From Thiolapillus sp964636335 (GTDB lineage: Bacteria; Pseudomonadota; Gammaproteobacteria; Chromatiales; Chromatiaceae): a DNA stretch of 64,000 nt. Location of the stretch: the NCBI GenBank assembly GCA_964636335.1, contig CAZWRE010000031.1, positions 12,108-76,107 on the forward strand. Direction: 5' to 3'. Positions within the stretch are counted from its first letter, which is position 1, and the number at the start of each line of letters is the position of its first letter. Under the pieces are notes generated by a model. It was not told where the DNA came from. It saw only the letters and a program-made list of their open reading frames with translations, and did no database searches. Shown one piece after another: positions 55,597 through 64,000 of this stretch. The position numbers and the translations under genes are program-made.

Positions 55597-56595
55597 ATGA
55601 AAGCAGTCGTCATGACCGACACCGGCGGCCCGGAAGTTCTCGAATTCCAGGAATTGCCGGATCCCGAACTCACCAGCCCAAGCCAGATCAAGGTTCGCCT
55701 GCACACTGCCGGCATCAACCCCATCGATACCAAGCTGCGCGCCCGGGGGCTTTTCTACGGCGCCACTCCTCCGGCCATCCTGGGCTGTGACGGCGCGGGA
55801 GAAGTCGTGGAAATCGGCGAACAGGTGACCCGCTTCCAGCCCGGCGACAAGGTCTGGTTCTGCCATGGCGGCCTGGGGCGGGAACCGGGCAACTATGCCC
55901 AGTTCACCGTGCTGGAGGAAAGCCGGGCGGAGTTCATGCCGGCGCGCATCAATTTCCCGGAAGCCGGCGCCACCCCCCTGGCCCTGATCACCGCCTGGGA
56001 GGCCCTGTACGACCGCGGGCGGCTGGAAGAAGGTCAGACGGTTCTCATTCATGCCGGCGCGGGCGGCGTGGGCCATATTGCCGTTCAACTGGCCAAGATA
56101 CGCGGCGCCCGGGTCATCACCACCGTCAGCTCGGCGGAAAAGGCGGATTTCGTCCGTGAGCTGGGCGCCGATGTCGTGGTCAACTACCGGACAGACGACC
56201 TGGAAACCATCGTCATGGAACACACGGACGGCCAGGGGGTGGATCTGGTGTTCGATACCGTGGGACCGGAAACCTTCCGCCAGTCCCTGCCCCTGATCCG
56301 GGAATACGGCAGCATCGTCACCATTCTCGATCCCGGCGAGGGGCTGGTGACATCGGAAGCCCGCAACCGCAACCTGACCATCGCTTTCACCCTGATGCTC
56401 ACCCCGGCCCTCAAGGATCTGCGCGACGCGCTGGCGCATCAGGGAGAAATCCTGCGCCTGGGCGGCGAATGGATGAGCGAGGGCCGACTGAAAGTGGAGG
56501 TGAGCCGCATGTTCCAGTTGGAAGAAGCGCCCATGGCCCACCGCCTCATCGAGGAGGGTCATACCCGGGGCAAGCTGGTGTTGATGACCGGCTGA
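55597..56595 (+). CDS. Quinone oxidoreductase-like zinc-binding-type dehydrogenase
   Basis: A 332-residue medium-chain dehydrogenase/reductase of the quinone oxidoreductase group. The substrate domain contains NPIDTKLRARG and the cofactor domain has AGAGGVG (153-159) as the NADPH motif. It lacks the cysteine set for structural zinc, so zinc-free QOR is the better reading. A perfect AGGAGG site lies five bases before the ATG, implying strong translation. It converges with the AlgJ-like gene: one base separates the stops. Confidence 0.9.
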   Translation: MKAVVMTDTGGPEVLEFQELPDPELTSPSQIKVRLHTAGINPIDTKLRARGLFYGATPPAILGCDGAGEVVEIGEQVTRFQPGDKVWFCHGGLGREPGNYAQFTVLEESRAEFMPARINFPEAGATPLALITAWEALYDRGRLEEGQTVLIHAGAGGVGHIAVQLAKIRGARVITTVSSAEKADFVRELGADVVVNYRTDDLETIVMEHTDGQGVDLVFDTVGPETFRQSLPLIREYGSIVTILDPGEGLVTSEARNRNLTIAFTLMLTPALKDLRDALAHQGEILRLGGEWMSEGRLKVEVSRMFQLEEAPMAHRLIEEGHTRGKLVLMTG

Positions 56596-56596
56596 A

Positions 56597-58186
56597 TCAG
56601 GGCCGGCGCCCTTGCGTATCGGCGGGCGCCGTCTCCTTAAGGGCAATGATTTCCAGGCCCCGCAAGACCACCCGCCCCTCCGCCCACAAGGGGTCCAGGC
56701 GCAGACCGGTGCCCAGTTCATCGGCGTATAGCCAGAAGCTGATATCATTGTCGCCGGCGGATAACGGGTGGCTTTGCCTTCTGTCCGGGGAAAAATCCAG
56801 CGGCCCTTCCGCGCCATGGTACAGCTCCAGCCCCGACTTCACCGAACTGTGCAAACGAATGCGCAGGAGATAGGCCGGGGCCGCGGGCAGTTCCGGAAGG
56901 GGAATCAGGATATAGGGATCAACGCCGCTGCTTTGCAACATGAGCTTGTCCCGGGAACGGAACAGCACCTGGATACGTGAATTGAAGGTCAGCTTGTCCA
57001 GGGGCAGGGAATGAGCCTCTCCCATGCCGTCTTGAACGATCTGCCGCAGTATCGGCTGTATGTCCGGAACCCTGGGCAGATTTCGCTCCACCCATTCCTC
57101 GATCACCACATCCGGCCGTTCCCGGGCCAGCAGTTCCCGCAACAGTGGCAACTGGATCTTCTGCCAGACATAGGTGGAGCGGGCGAACACGCGGGAAAAA
57201 TATGGTTCCAGACGGGAAAAGAAGGAATCCCTGAAAATGAGCGCCCGCAACCGCCCCCGATCACAGACACGGGTATATGTATCCCGGGGAGCCGCTCCCG
57301 GGGGCAGGATGCTCGGGCGGCAACTGCCGGTAAAATCCGGCACCAGTCCGGCATGGGTCTGCGGCAGCAGACCGATATGGCCATTCAGATCCCCCTCCCG
57401 GAGGCTTCCGGGCTTCATGGGAAACAACCGCGCGTCCAGTTCACCGGGAAAAAACCCGGCCAGAATGCGCCGAATGGCCTGCTGGGCGAAATTGGCCCCG
57501 AAATCGTTCCAGTGGCTGTCACGGAAGAAATACACCGGCCCCCGGGCCTTGGCCGCACGCAGCACGGGACGCAGATCCAGCGCCGGAGCACGCGGGTGAT
57601 CCTTCAGATAAGAGAACAACTGATCCGTCGCCGACTCTGGCCCCACGGGCCGCACATAGTCCGGCAGATATTCAGGATAGATGCTGTGCTTGTTGGGCGC
57701 CAGCACGAACAGATATCTGACCCCCTGTTTTCCCAGCCAGTAATGCAGCGCCGACAAATAGATGGAAAACTGGCGCAAACCCGCCGCGGTAAAGAGATTC
57801 ACATGACGCGCGTCACCCACGGGATCATCATAGCGGCTGTATCCCTTGCGGATTCCCCCGAGAAACAACCAGCCCGCCTTGCCCACGATGACATCCGGTG
57901 ACGGCGCATCACCAAGATGATACTTCAGTTGTTTGTACCAGCTGACCAGGCTCTCCCTGAAACCAAAATGATCCGCCCAGTAGTCCGCAAACTTCCCCGT
58001 GTACGCCTGCAAGGCGGCAAGATCATCCGGCCAGCCGGGCCGGCTGGCCAGGCTGCGCTTCTCCAGTTGCGATACCCCCTCATCCTCCTGAAGGAGACCG
58101 CCCAGAAAAGGCGCATAGATCCCTGTCAGGAACAGGAGCACCAGAACCAGGGAAGCGCCGTGATGAAGCCGCCGGGAAATCATCAT
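56597..58186 (-). CDS. AlgJ/AlgX-like SGNH acetyltransferase protein
   Basis: A 529-residue protein with an N-terminal membrane anchor (about 11-31) and a periplasmic SGNH-type domain. The acetyltransferase motif gives D223 and H225 in RDSHWNDFG and the nucleophile candidate S321 in FRDSFFSR. It resembles AlgJ/AlgX, which transfer acetyl groups to polysaccharides outside the membrane. The C-terminal 130 residues, beta-rich, may be a carbohydrate-binding module. It follows the MBOAT gene by 129 bases. Confidence 0.85.
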   Translation of the reverse strand: MMISRRLHHGASLVLVLLFLTGIYAPFLGGLLQEDEGVSQLEKRSLASRPGWPDDLAALQAYTGKFADYWADHFGFRESLVSWYKQLKYHLGDAPSPDVIVGKAGWLFLGGIRKGYSRYDDPVGDARHVNLFTAAGLRQFSIYLSALHYWLGKQGVRYLFVLAPNKHSIYPEYLPDYVRPVGPESATDQLFSYLKDHPRAPALDLRPVLRAAKARGPVYFFRDSHWNDFGANFAQQAIRRILAGFFPGELDARLFPMKPGSLREGDLNGHIGLLPQTHAGLVPDFTGSCRPSILPPGAAPRDTYTRVCDRGRLRALIFRDSFFSRLEPYFSRVFARSTYVWQKIQLPLLRELLARERPDVVIEEWVERNLPRVPDIQPILRQIVQDGMGEAHSLPLDKLTFNSRIQVLFRSRDKLMLQSSGVDPYILIPLPELPAAPAYLLRIRLHSSVKSGLELYHGAEGPLDFSPDRRQSHPLSAGDNDISFWLYADELGTGLRLDPLWAEGRVVLRGLEIIALKETAPADTQGRRP

Positions 58187-58315
58187 TGCCCTGCCCGGAT
58201 ATTGCCAAATACGCCATGGCGCTTCCGGTAATCCTCCGCGCTTCCGGATGTTCTGGCATTTTTCATGATAATCAATGGATTGAGCATGTTTCCGTGTTCT
58301 TGTGAACTGTCCAGC

Positions 58316-59764
58316 CTAGAATCGGAAATAGATAAATGGGTTGTAAGTGGACGCGGACACCTTGAGCAGACACACAAACCACAGCAGGCCCATCAGGCCT
58401 ATCCGCGGAAGCTGGTAGAACAACAACTGCCGTTCGGCGTGATTGTCCGTCCAGACCCTCAATCGCTCCCTCAGCACAGCATAAACCGGCATGGTCAGCA
58501 CCGCGCCCGCGGCAAAGGCCAGCAGGGCTTCCACGCTCAACAAACGATGATACGACAGACTGTCCGTGGCCACGCCCGACAGCCCGACCATGGCGCCCAG
58601 ATAGTCCAGGGACTGGGGGAGCGTATCGGCGCGGAAGAACACCCAGGTGAAGGTAACCACCAATAACAGATAGATGTGTTGCAAGGGACGCCACCAGCGC
58701 GCCAGCACCCCGGAAAAACCCGCGTGCTCCGCCGCCAGGAACAAGCCGTGACTCAAGCCCCAGACAAGGAAGTTCCAGCTGGCGCCATGCCAGAAGCCGG
58801 TAAGCATGAATACCAGAAACAGGTTCACGTACACCCGCCAGGTGGGCACCCGGCTGCCCCCCAGGGGAATATAGACGTAATCCCGGAACCAGGTGGACAG
58901 GGAAATATGCCAGCGCCGCCAGAATTCCCGCAGGGACCGGGCAATATAGGGGTAATTGAAATTCTCCAGGAAGCGGAATCCAAACATGCGGCCCAGGCCA
59001 ATGGCCATGTCCGAGTAGCCGGAAAAATCGAAGTAGATCTGCAGACCATAGGCGAGAATCCCGATCCAGGCCAGAGGCAGGGTGAGCTCGGCGTCATTCA
59101 GGGCGAAAGCAGTATCCGCCACTTCTCCCAGGGGGTTGGCAATGAGCACTTTCTTGGCCAGCCCCTGAACAAAGCGCTGCACCCCGGAGGCGAACAGCTC
59201 CAGCGAATGAGCACGATCACGAATCTGGGCGGCGATGTCGTGATAACGCACGATGGGACCGGCGATGAGCTGGGGAAACAGAGAGATGTACAGCGCCAGA
59301 TTCCACAGGTTGCGCTGACAGGACACCTCCCGGCGATAGACATCGACAAGGTAGGAAATGGCCTGAAAGGTAAAGAAGGAGATTCCCAGGGGCAAATGCA
59401 CCGGCGCCAGCTCAATCTCCCCCATACCCAGCGCCCGGGTGAGAACACTCAGGTTATCCGCGATAAAGTTGGCGTATTTGAAGGAGATCAGCAGCGCCAC
59501 ATTCAGGCCCACGCCAAGCCCCAGCCAGAACCGGGCCAGGCCTTGCCGCCCCTGCTGTCGCGCCCCATCCAGCAACAGACCGCTGACGTAGTTCAGCAGG
59601 ATGGAAACCAGCATCACAGCGACATAGAAACCCTCGCCCCAGGCATAGAACAGGATACTGGCCAGCAACAGCATGCCGTTGCGCAGCCAGCGGGGGCTCA
59701 GGTAATAGAACAGCAATACCAGCGGCAGAAAGCCAAACAGGAAAATGGGTGAACTGAATACCAT
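58316..59764 (-). CDS. MBOAT O-acyltransferase (AlgI/PatA type)
   Basis: A 482-residue polytopic membrane protein of the MBOAT family. The family histidine is in GFWHGASWNFLVWGL, and the start VFSSPIFLFGFLPLVLLFYYL is like AlgI. It moves acetyl groups across the membrane for the AlgJ-like partner. No alginate synthesis genes are nearby, so the acceptor is some other surface or extracellular glycan. Confidence 0.93.
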   Translation of the reverse strand: MVFSSPIFLFGFLPLVLLFYYLSPRWLRNGMLLLASILFYAWGEGFYVAVMLVSILLNYVSGLLLDGARQQGRQGLARFWLGLGVGLNVALLISFKYANFIADNLSVLTRALGMGEIELAPVHLPLGISFFTFQAISYLVDVYRREVSCQRNLWNLALYISLFPQLIAGPIVRYHDIAAQIRDRAHSLELFASGVQRFVQGLAKKVLIANPLGEVADTAFALNDAELTLPLAWIGILAYGLQIYFDFSGYSDMAIGLGRMFGFRFLENFNYPYIARSLREFWRRWHISLSTWFRDYVYIPLGGSRVPTWRVYVNLFLVFMLTGFWHGASWNFLVWGLSHGLFLAAEHAGFSGVLARWWRPLQHIYLLLVVTFTWVFFRADTLPQSLDYLGAMVGLSGVATDSLSYHRLLSVEALLAFAAGAVLTMPVYAVLRERLRVWTDNHAERQLLFYQLPRIGLMGLLWFVCLLKVSASTYNPFIYFRF

Positions 59765-59917
59765 GAATCAATCCTTGCCGGTTCCAATTCAATTCAACAT
59801 ATCAGTGTCGGACCTCCATGTGGACCGGGACTCCCGAAGCCCCGTCCGCCTGTCGGCGTTCAGGAAATCCCGCGGGCGCTTTCCCGCGAGGTGGCGACAA
59901 ATGCCGCTGCCAGGAGC

Positions 59918-59937
59918 GGGCGGAAGGAGTTCCGCCC
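59918..59937 (-). terminator. Hairpin after the TonB2 cluster
   Basis: GGGCGGAA and TTCCGCCC form a perfect 8-base stem with a GGAG loop, three bases beyond the stop of the TPR gene in the minus direction. No T-run follows on the minus strand, so it may stop transcription weakly, protect the 3' end, or act for both strands. Confidence 0.45.
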
Positions 59938-59940
59938 TTC

Positions 59941-61128
59941 TCAGCTACTTTCTGTTTTTATATGAGTAATCCACTGGCTGGCCTGGCGCTTGGATTTCTT
60001 GTACTTCAGCGCCTTGCTGAAGGTGGCGATGGCGCTCTTCTTCCTGCCCGTCTCGTACAGGGCCATGCCCTTGAGCAGATAGGCGTCACCGGGATTCTTC
60101 AACCCCCCGGCGGCCAGGGCCTTGCTGGTCAGGTCGATGACCTGCTTCCAGTTTTCCTTGTCCGTGTGCAACTGCGCCAGACGCAGGTAGAGCACGCCCT
60201 TTTCCTGGGCGTCCGCCGCCGCCTGCAGTTCACGCAGGGCCTCGTCGGTTTCCCTGGCGCGCATCCATGCCTCTCCCAGCTTCTGCAGATTCTTGCCCGT
60301 CCGCGCGATACGCCCGGCCTTCATCTCCGCGTCCAGAATTCTCGCCGCCTTGTAGGGAATGCCCTGCAGCAGGTACATGTTCACCAGATTCATGAGCTCA
60401 CGCTCCTTTTCCAGAAAACCCTGCTTGTGAGCCAGCTCCAGCACCGCCAGGGCGCGGCGATTCTTCTTCAGGGTGAAATACACCCCGGAAAGCTGATTCC
60501 AGTATTGTTTCTTGTCCGGCCAGTAGGCCACCATGATTTCCAGCACCTGTGCCGCTTCGGCATACCGTTTCTTCTGGTAGAGCATGGACAGCAGCAACTG
60601 GTACCAGTTCTCCCGGGGCTTGGCCGCCAGACTGATGGCCTTGCGGATCTTGGGTATGGCCTTGTCGTAGTTCTTGAGCTGGGCATATATGGTGGCGCCG
60701 AAGGCATAGCTGTCGGCGGACGGCTTTTCGGCTGCCGCCAGCCATTGTTCGTACGCCCTGGCGGCGGATTTCCAGTCGTTGTCCGCGGCATACAACTGGG
60801 CCAGGTTGTACCGCATGCGTAGCTGCACCTGATCCGGCAGGGCCTCGGTTTTCAAGGCTTCGTTAAAGGCCTTGATAGCCTTCTTGTATTGATCCTGGGC
60901 GGCATAGGCAAACCCGTAGGTCTGCATGATGGTGGCATACTCGTACTGGTTCTTGCGCACCCGCGGCAGCAGCTCATCCAGACGTTTGAGGGCTTCCTTG
61001 TACTTGTTTTCGCCCATGAGCTCATGGATGGCCGTAAGCCGCTTGTAGGTGCGTTCGCTCAGGGTGGCCGCCTGGGCCTGCGCGCCCAGCAGCAGAAGCA
61101 GGAGAAACAGGGCCTTGATCGCTTTCAT
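59941..61128 (-). CDS. Tetratricopeptide-repeat protein of the TonB2 cluster
   Basis: A 395-residue protein with a signal peptide (MKAIKALFLLLLLLGAQAQA) and about eight TPR-like helical repeats through to the C terminus. The last gene in TtpC-ExbB-ExbD-TonB clusters is often a TPR protein of this size, and it probably supports the complex in the periplasm. The ATG at 61128 overlaps the tonB stop (TGATG), which rules out the long upstream reading. Confidence 0.88.
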   Translation of the reverse strand: MKAIKALFLLLLLLGAQAQAATLSERTYKRLTAIHELMGENKYKEALKRLDELLPRVRKNQYEYATIMQTYGFAYAAQDQYKKAIKAFNEALKTEALPDQVQLRMRYNLAQLYAADNDWKSAARAYEQWLAAAEKPSADSYAFGATIYAQLKNYDKAIPKIRKAISLAAKPRENWYQLLLSMLYQKKRYAEAAQVLEIMVAYWPDKKQYWNQLSGVYFTLKKNRRALAVLELAHKQGFLEKERELMNLVNMYLLQGIPYKAARILDAEMKAGRIARTGKNLQKLGEAWMRARETDEALRELQAAADAQEKGVLYLRLAQLHTDKENWKQVIDLTSKALAAGGLKNPGDAYLLKGMALYETGRKKSAIATFSKALKYKKSKRQASQWITHIKTESS

Positions 61129-61766
61129 CAGCCGTCCTCCGCCAGCTTGAACTCGATGACCTGTACCGCGCGGCGCGGCACGGGCTTGCCATCTACCACC
61201 CGCGGCTTGAATTTCCACTTGAGGATGGCTTTCTTGGCGGCGCGGTCGAACAGCCGCCGGGGCTTGGAATCGAGAACCTTCACGTCGGTGACCGTACCCA
61301 GCTCGGTCACGGTGAACTCCACCTTTACCCAACCTTCCTTGCCGGCCAGGGCCGCCTTGCGCGGATAACGCGGAGCGATTTTCACCAAAGGTATCAGCTC
61401 CCCATCACCCTGGGCGGAACCGGCGCCGCGTCCCACGCCGCCAATGAAGGGCCCGCCGGAAATGCCGGAAGTGGAAAGGCGCGGCATGTCCATCTTCAGA
61501 TCGGGCATGGCCACGGTATCGTCCTGGGCCACTTGCAGCTCCGGAGGCGGAGGCGGCTCCTTGGGCAGGGGCGGCTTTTTGGGAATGACCCGTTTCTTCA
61601 GGCGGGTTTCCGATTCACGCTTGAGGCGCACGAAATCCACCACGGAATAGTCCTTGTTCTTGTTGATGTCGCCCTTGCCCTGGCTGATCATGAAATGCAT
61701 GGCGAAGAACAACGCCAGGGAAACCAGCGCCGCCAGAACGATGGCTATGGGCAGGCGCAGCAGCAT
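61128..61766 (-). CDS. tonB2: TonB family energy transducer
   Basis: A 212-residue TonB. An N-terminal membrane anchor (about 5-27) is followed by a short proline/lysine-rich spacer (about 63-77, PKKPPLPKEPPPPPE) and a C-terminal TonB domain (about 125-212) with YPRKAALAGKEGWVKVEF. It transmits proton-motive force to outer-membrane receptors. The short spacer fits the TonB2 type. It starts just after exbD. Confidence 0.93.
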   Translation of the reverse strand: MLLRLPIAIVLAALVSLALFFAMHFMISQGKGDINKNKDYSVVDFVRLKRESETRLKKRVIPKKPPLPKEPPPPPELQVAQDDTVAMPDLKMDMPRLSTSGISGGPFIGGVGRGAGSAQGDGELIPLVKIAPRYPRKAALAGKEGWVKVEFTVTELGTVTDVKVLDSKPRRLFDRAAKKAILKWKFKPRVVDGKPVPRRAVQVIEFKLAEDG

Positions 61767-61767
61767 G

Positions 61768-62169
61768 TCAGTCCTTCACCGCCGCGATGGAAATGTTCAG
61801 AATGCCGGCCAGATGCACCTGATCCATGACCTGTACCAGCAGGCCGTTCTTGGAATCCTTGTCCGCCTGAATGACCACCGAAGCCTCCGGGCTCTCCGCT
61901 TTCAGCCGCTCCACGTTGGCGCGCACGGCGCGAATGTCCACGGCGCGCTTGTCGATCCAGATTTCGTCGTTGGCGGTGATGGCGATGAGGATATTGCCAT
62001 GCTCCTTGCGCTCCGCCGTGTTGGCGCTGGGACGGTTCACGTCCACGCCGGATTCCTTGATGAAGGAGGTGGTGACGATGAAGAAGATCAGCATGATGAA
62101 CACAATGTCCATCAGCGGTGTCAGATCGATAGTCGCTTCGTCGTCTTCTTGGCAGTATCTGCGTCTCAT
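61768..62169 (-). CDS. exbD: Biopolymer transport protein ExbD
   Basis: A 133-residue ExbD/TolR protein with a single transmembrane helix. The key motif IDLTPLMDIVFIMLIFFIV carries the proton-carrying aspartate D21. The remainder is a periplasmic domain. It overlaps exbB by four bases and is followed by tonB after one base. Confidence 0.95.
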   Translation of the reverse strand: MRRRYCQEDDEATIDLTPLMDIVFIMLIFFIVTTSFIKESGVDVNRPSANTAERKEHGNILIAITANDEIWIDKRAVDIRAVRANVERLKAESPEASVVIQADKDSKNGLLVQVMDQVHLAGILNISIAAVKD

Positions 62170-62723
62170 TTTTTCTTCACCAGCTTGGTGTCGGATATGT
62201 GCAGATTGTCCGCCGCGATCTGGGTCAGATAATCCGCGTGGAATTTGAGGCGGGCGCTGAAATACAGCCCGGACAGGGCCACCACCATGCCCGCCATGGT
62301 GGGAATGGTGGCCATGGAAATGCCGGAGGCCATGAGCCGGGCATTGCCGCTGCCGGTAACGGCCATGATGTCGAATACCTGCACCATGCCGAACACCGTC
62401 CCCAGCAGGCCCATGAGCGGGCACAGGGCCACCAGGGTGTTGAGCAGGATCAGGCCCCGGTGCAATTGCGCCGAGATGCGGGAAACCAGCTCCTCCCGGA
62501 TCCGGTGGGCATACCAGCTATGATGATCCTGGCGCTGGTTCCACTGGCTTACGGCCTGCTTCACCAGGCCGGGATAGGTCAGGCGGATGAACCAGTAGCG
62601 CTCGATGATCAGTATCCACATCATGAAGGCGGTGACCAGGATGATCCACAAGACCGGGCCGCCCGCCTCCATGAAATCACGGATATTCTCCAGTACCCCG
62701 ATGAGTGCGTACTTGATGTTCAT
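62166..62723 (-). CDS. exbB: Biopolymer transport protein ExbB
   Basis: A 185-residue MotA/TolQ/ExbB protein with three transmembrane helices; the motif LLGTVFGMVQVFDIMAVTGSGNARLMASGIS is described by its ends. It is the short ExbB of TonB2 systems. The start overlaps the stop of the TtpC-like gene by one base (TAATG). Confidence 0.94.
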   Translation of the reverse strand: MNIKYALIGVLENIRDFMEAGGPVLWIILVTAFMMWILIIERYWFIRLTYPGLVKQAVSQWNQRQDHHSWYAHRIREELVSRISAQLHRGLILLNTLVALCPLMGLLGTVFGMVQVFDIMAVTGSGNARLMASGISMATIPTMAGMVVALSGLYFSARLKFHADYLTQIAADNLHISDTKLVKKK

Positions 62724-64000
62724 TATCTGCCGCTGAGCTTCTCCGCGTGGCGGGCGATGATGCCCGCGCTCTGCTCTTCGAGCACCTGCACCAGGGCCTT
62801 GCTGCGCGCCGATACGATGGCGTGCAGGAAGGTCAGGGGAATGGCCGCCATCAGGCCCAGCACCGTGGTGATCAGGGCCTGGGAGATACCCCCGGCCATG
62901 AGCTTGGGATCACCGGTGCCGAACAAGGTAATGGACTGGAAGGTCTGGATCATGCCGGTCACCGTGCCCAGCAGACCCAGCAGGGGCGCGATGACCGCCA
63001 GGATCTTCAGAATGGACAGACCACGCTGCAACCTGGGCACTTCCTTGACCACGGCCTCGTCCACCTTGCGCTCCAGGGTCTCCAGGTCGGCATCCTGGTT
63101 GTCATACCAGGACAGCAACACCCTGCCCAGGGGATTGTTCTTCTTCGGGCTGTCGGCATGCTTGAGCTGGGAACGCACCTTCATGCTGGTGACGGCCAGG
63201 GCAATCAAACGGTACAGGGCCAGCAGGAAACCAAAGGCGGCCAGACCGATGATGATGTAACCGACTTCCTTGCCCTGGGCCACGCGTTCCTTGAGATCCG
63301 GCGCCTGCACCAGCAGGTTCAGAATGGAACCGCGGGACGGATCCACCGCCATGGGCACCATGCCGCTGGTGGCCTTCTGCAGGTTCTCCGCCATCTCGGT
63401 AAAACGCCTGGCGGGCTGGCGGGGCAGGATGATGAGCTGGTCCGTTTCCGGCAGGTAACGCAGGAACTGGCCATTGGACACGGAATTGAACACGCCGACC
63501 CGCACCACTTCCTGCTGGCTCTCGGTGCCATCCACGGCCACCACCGAATCCATGTAGCGCACCACCTTGCCGGACTCGGTCATCTCGTGCTGCATTTCAT
63601 ACCAGAGCTCTTCCAGCTCGGGAATGGAAGGCAGCTTCTTGTCATTGCTCATCTTCACCAGTTTCCTGCTGCGGCCGGGATACTGGGAAGAAACCAGGGA
63701 GGCGTCGAGAATGCCGGCCACGTCTCCCGCCACCTGGCGCACCACGCCAAACAGCTCGCCCAGGTTGCCCTGGCGGCGTTCCAGGGTTTCCTCGGCCTCG
63801 GCCAGTTTCTGTTCATTCTCATCGAATTGCTGCTTGAGTTTTTCGCCACGGGCCTTTTCCGCCGCCAATTTGGCGCGGGCCGCCGCCAGCAACTCCGCCT
63901 GCCGGGCCTTGTCCTTGAGGAATTCGGCTTCACGCTGCTTGTTCAGGCGCGCCTCTTCCGCCTTGGCCTGCTTGACCTGCTTGAGCAGGCTGTCCAGATC
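62723..64000 (-). CDS. ttpC: TtpC-like MotA/TolQ/ExbB protein, 5' end beyond window
   Basis: The last 425 residues are visible; the start lies beyond base 64000. A long charged coiled coil (KQAKAEEARLNKQREAEF and on) precedes a periplasmic domain, then a transmembrane helix near GYIIIGLAAFGFLLALYRL and a C-terminal ExbB-type domain with APLLGLLGTVTGMIQTFQSI. This is the extra ExbB-like component of the TonB2 complex known in Vibrio as TtpC. The in-frame reading continues unbroken to the window edge. Confidence 0.88.
   Translation of the reverse strand, partial: DLDSLLKQVKQAKAEEARLNKQREAEFLKDKARQAELLAAARAKLAAEKARGEKLKQQFDENEQKLAEAEETLERRQGNLGELFGVVRQVAGDVAGILDASLVSSQYPGRSRKLVKMSNDKKLPSIPELEELWYEMQHEMTESGKVVRYMDSVVAVDGTESQQEVVRVGVFNSVSNGQFLRYLPETDQLIILPRQPARRFTEMAENLQKATSGMVPMAVDPSRGSILNLLVQAPDLKERVAQGKEVGYIIIGLAAFGFLLALYRLIALAVTSMKVRSQLKHADSPKKNNPLGRVLLSWYDNQDADLETLERKVDEAVVKEVPRLQRGLSILKILAVIAPLLGLLGTVTGMIQTFQSITLFGTGDPKLMAGGISQALITTVLGLMAAIPLTFLHAIVSARSKALVQVLEEQSAGIIARHAEKLSGR

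Noticed and set aside
61129..61332. A longer start for the TPR protein
   Set aside because: The extra residues are the out-of-frame reading of tonB; the ATG at 61128 begins a clear signal peptide.

Overview
The window reads as chromosome of a high-G+C gammaproteobacterium. The operon styles (hemC-hemD-hemX-hemY, dusB-fis, purH-purD, gcvT-gcvH-gcvPA-gcvPB, waaA, hldE, msbA) are gammaproteobacterial. A PPi-dependent phosphofructokinase and a Prx/Grx + NADH-type disulfide reductase pair like the glutathione-amide system of purple sulfur bacteria point to a sulfur-oxidising, Chromatiales-like lineage. That placement is inference; no rRNA is present. Coding density is very high, many neighbours overlap by 1-4 bases, and no tRNA, rRNA, CRISPR array, insertion sequence or prophage was seen.

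Layout. 1-3399: glycine cleavage genes, with P protein split in two, followed by dgkA. 3930-6901: a PfkB-type kinase and molybdenum cofactor genes moaB-moeA-moaD. 7015-14978: a Pcm-like methyltransferase, waaA, an oxidoreductase pair, a YbjQ protein, hldE, an outer-membrane barrel, a kinase-like protein and a methyltransferase. 14978-22824: a tightly overlapped minus-strand run of carbamoyltransferase, rfbB, rfbA, rfbC, rfbD, lpxL-type acyltransferase and msbA, coupling dTDP-rhamnose synthesis to lipid A acylation and export. 22869-28381: surface-glycan tailoring (a tandem LPS-kinase-like protein, two sulfotransferases, a NodB deacetylase and a polytopic membrane protein).

28400-37815: energy and redox genes. 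These are an unusual adenylate-kinase-like protein with a ~190-residue histone-H1-like lysine tail, PPi-dependent PFK, 2-Cys peroxiredoxin, inorganic pyrophosphatase, a phosphodiesterase, moaC, ysxC, and the Prx/Grx-reductase pair (garA-garB-like). 37955-46318: an M1 aminopeptidase, then the hem operon with a dicarboxylate/amino-acid symporter embedded between hemD and hemX. Between the aminopeptidase and hemY lie about 290 bases that read, on the minus strand, as broken pieces of hupK and hypA, the scar of a lost [NiFe]-hydrogenase maturation cluster.

46597-64000: a diguanylate cyclase, thioredoxin, prmA, a zinc-ribbon membrane protein, dusB-fis, purH-purD, a VanZ-like protein, a family-4-like uracil-DNA glycosylase, a quinone oxidoreductase, an AlgI/AlgJ-type O-acetylation pair, and a TonB2-type energy-coupling cluster (TtpC-like, ExbB, ExbD, TonB, TPR lipoprotein-sized partner) running off the right edge.

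The points most worth following are the H1-tailed adenylate-kinase homologue next to PPi-PFK, the hydrogenase relic, the glutathione-amide-type redox operon, the transporter inside the haem operon, and a kinase-fold protein lacking its catalytic aspartate.
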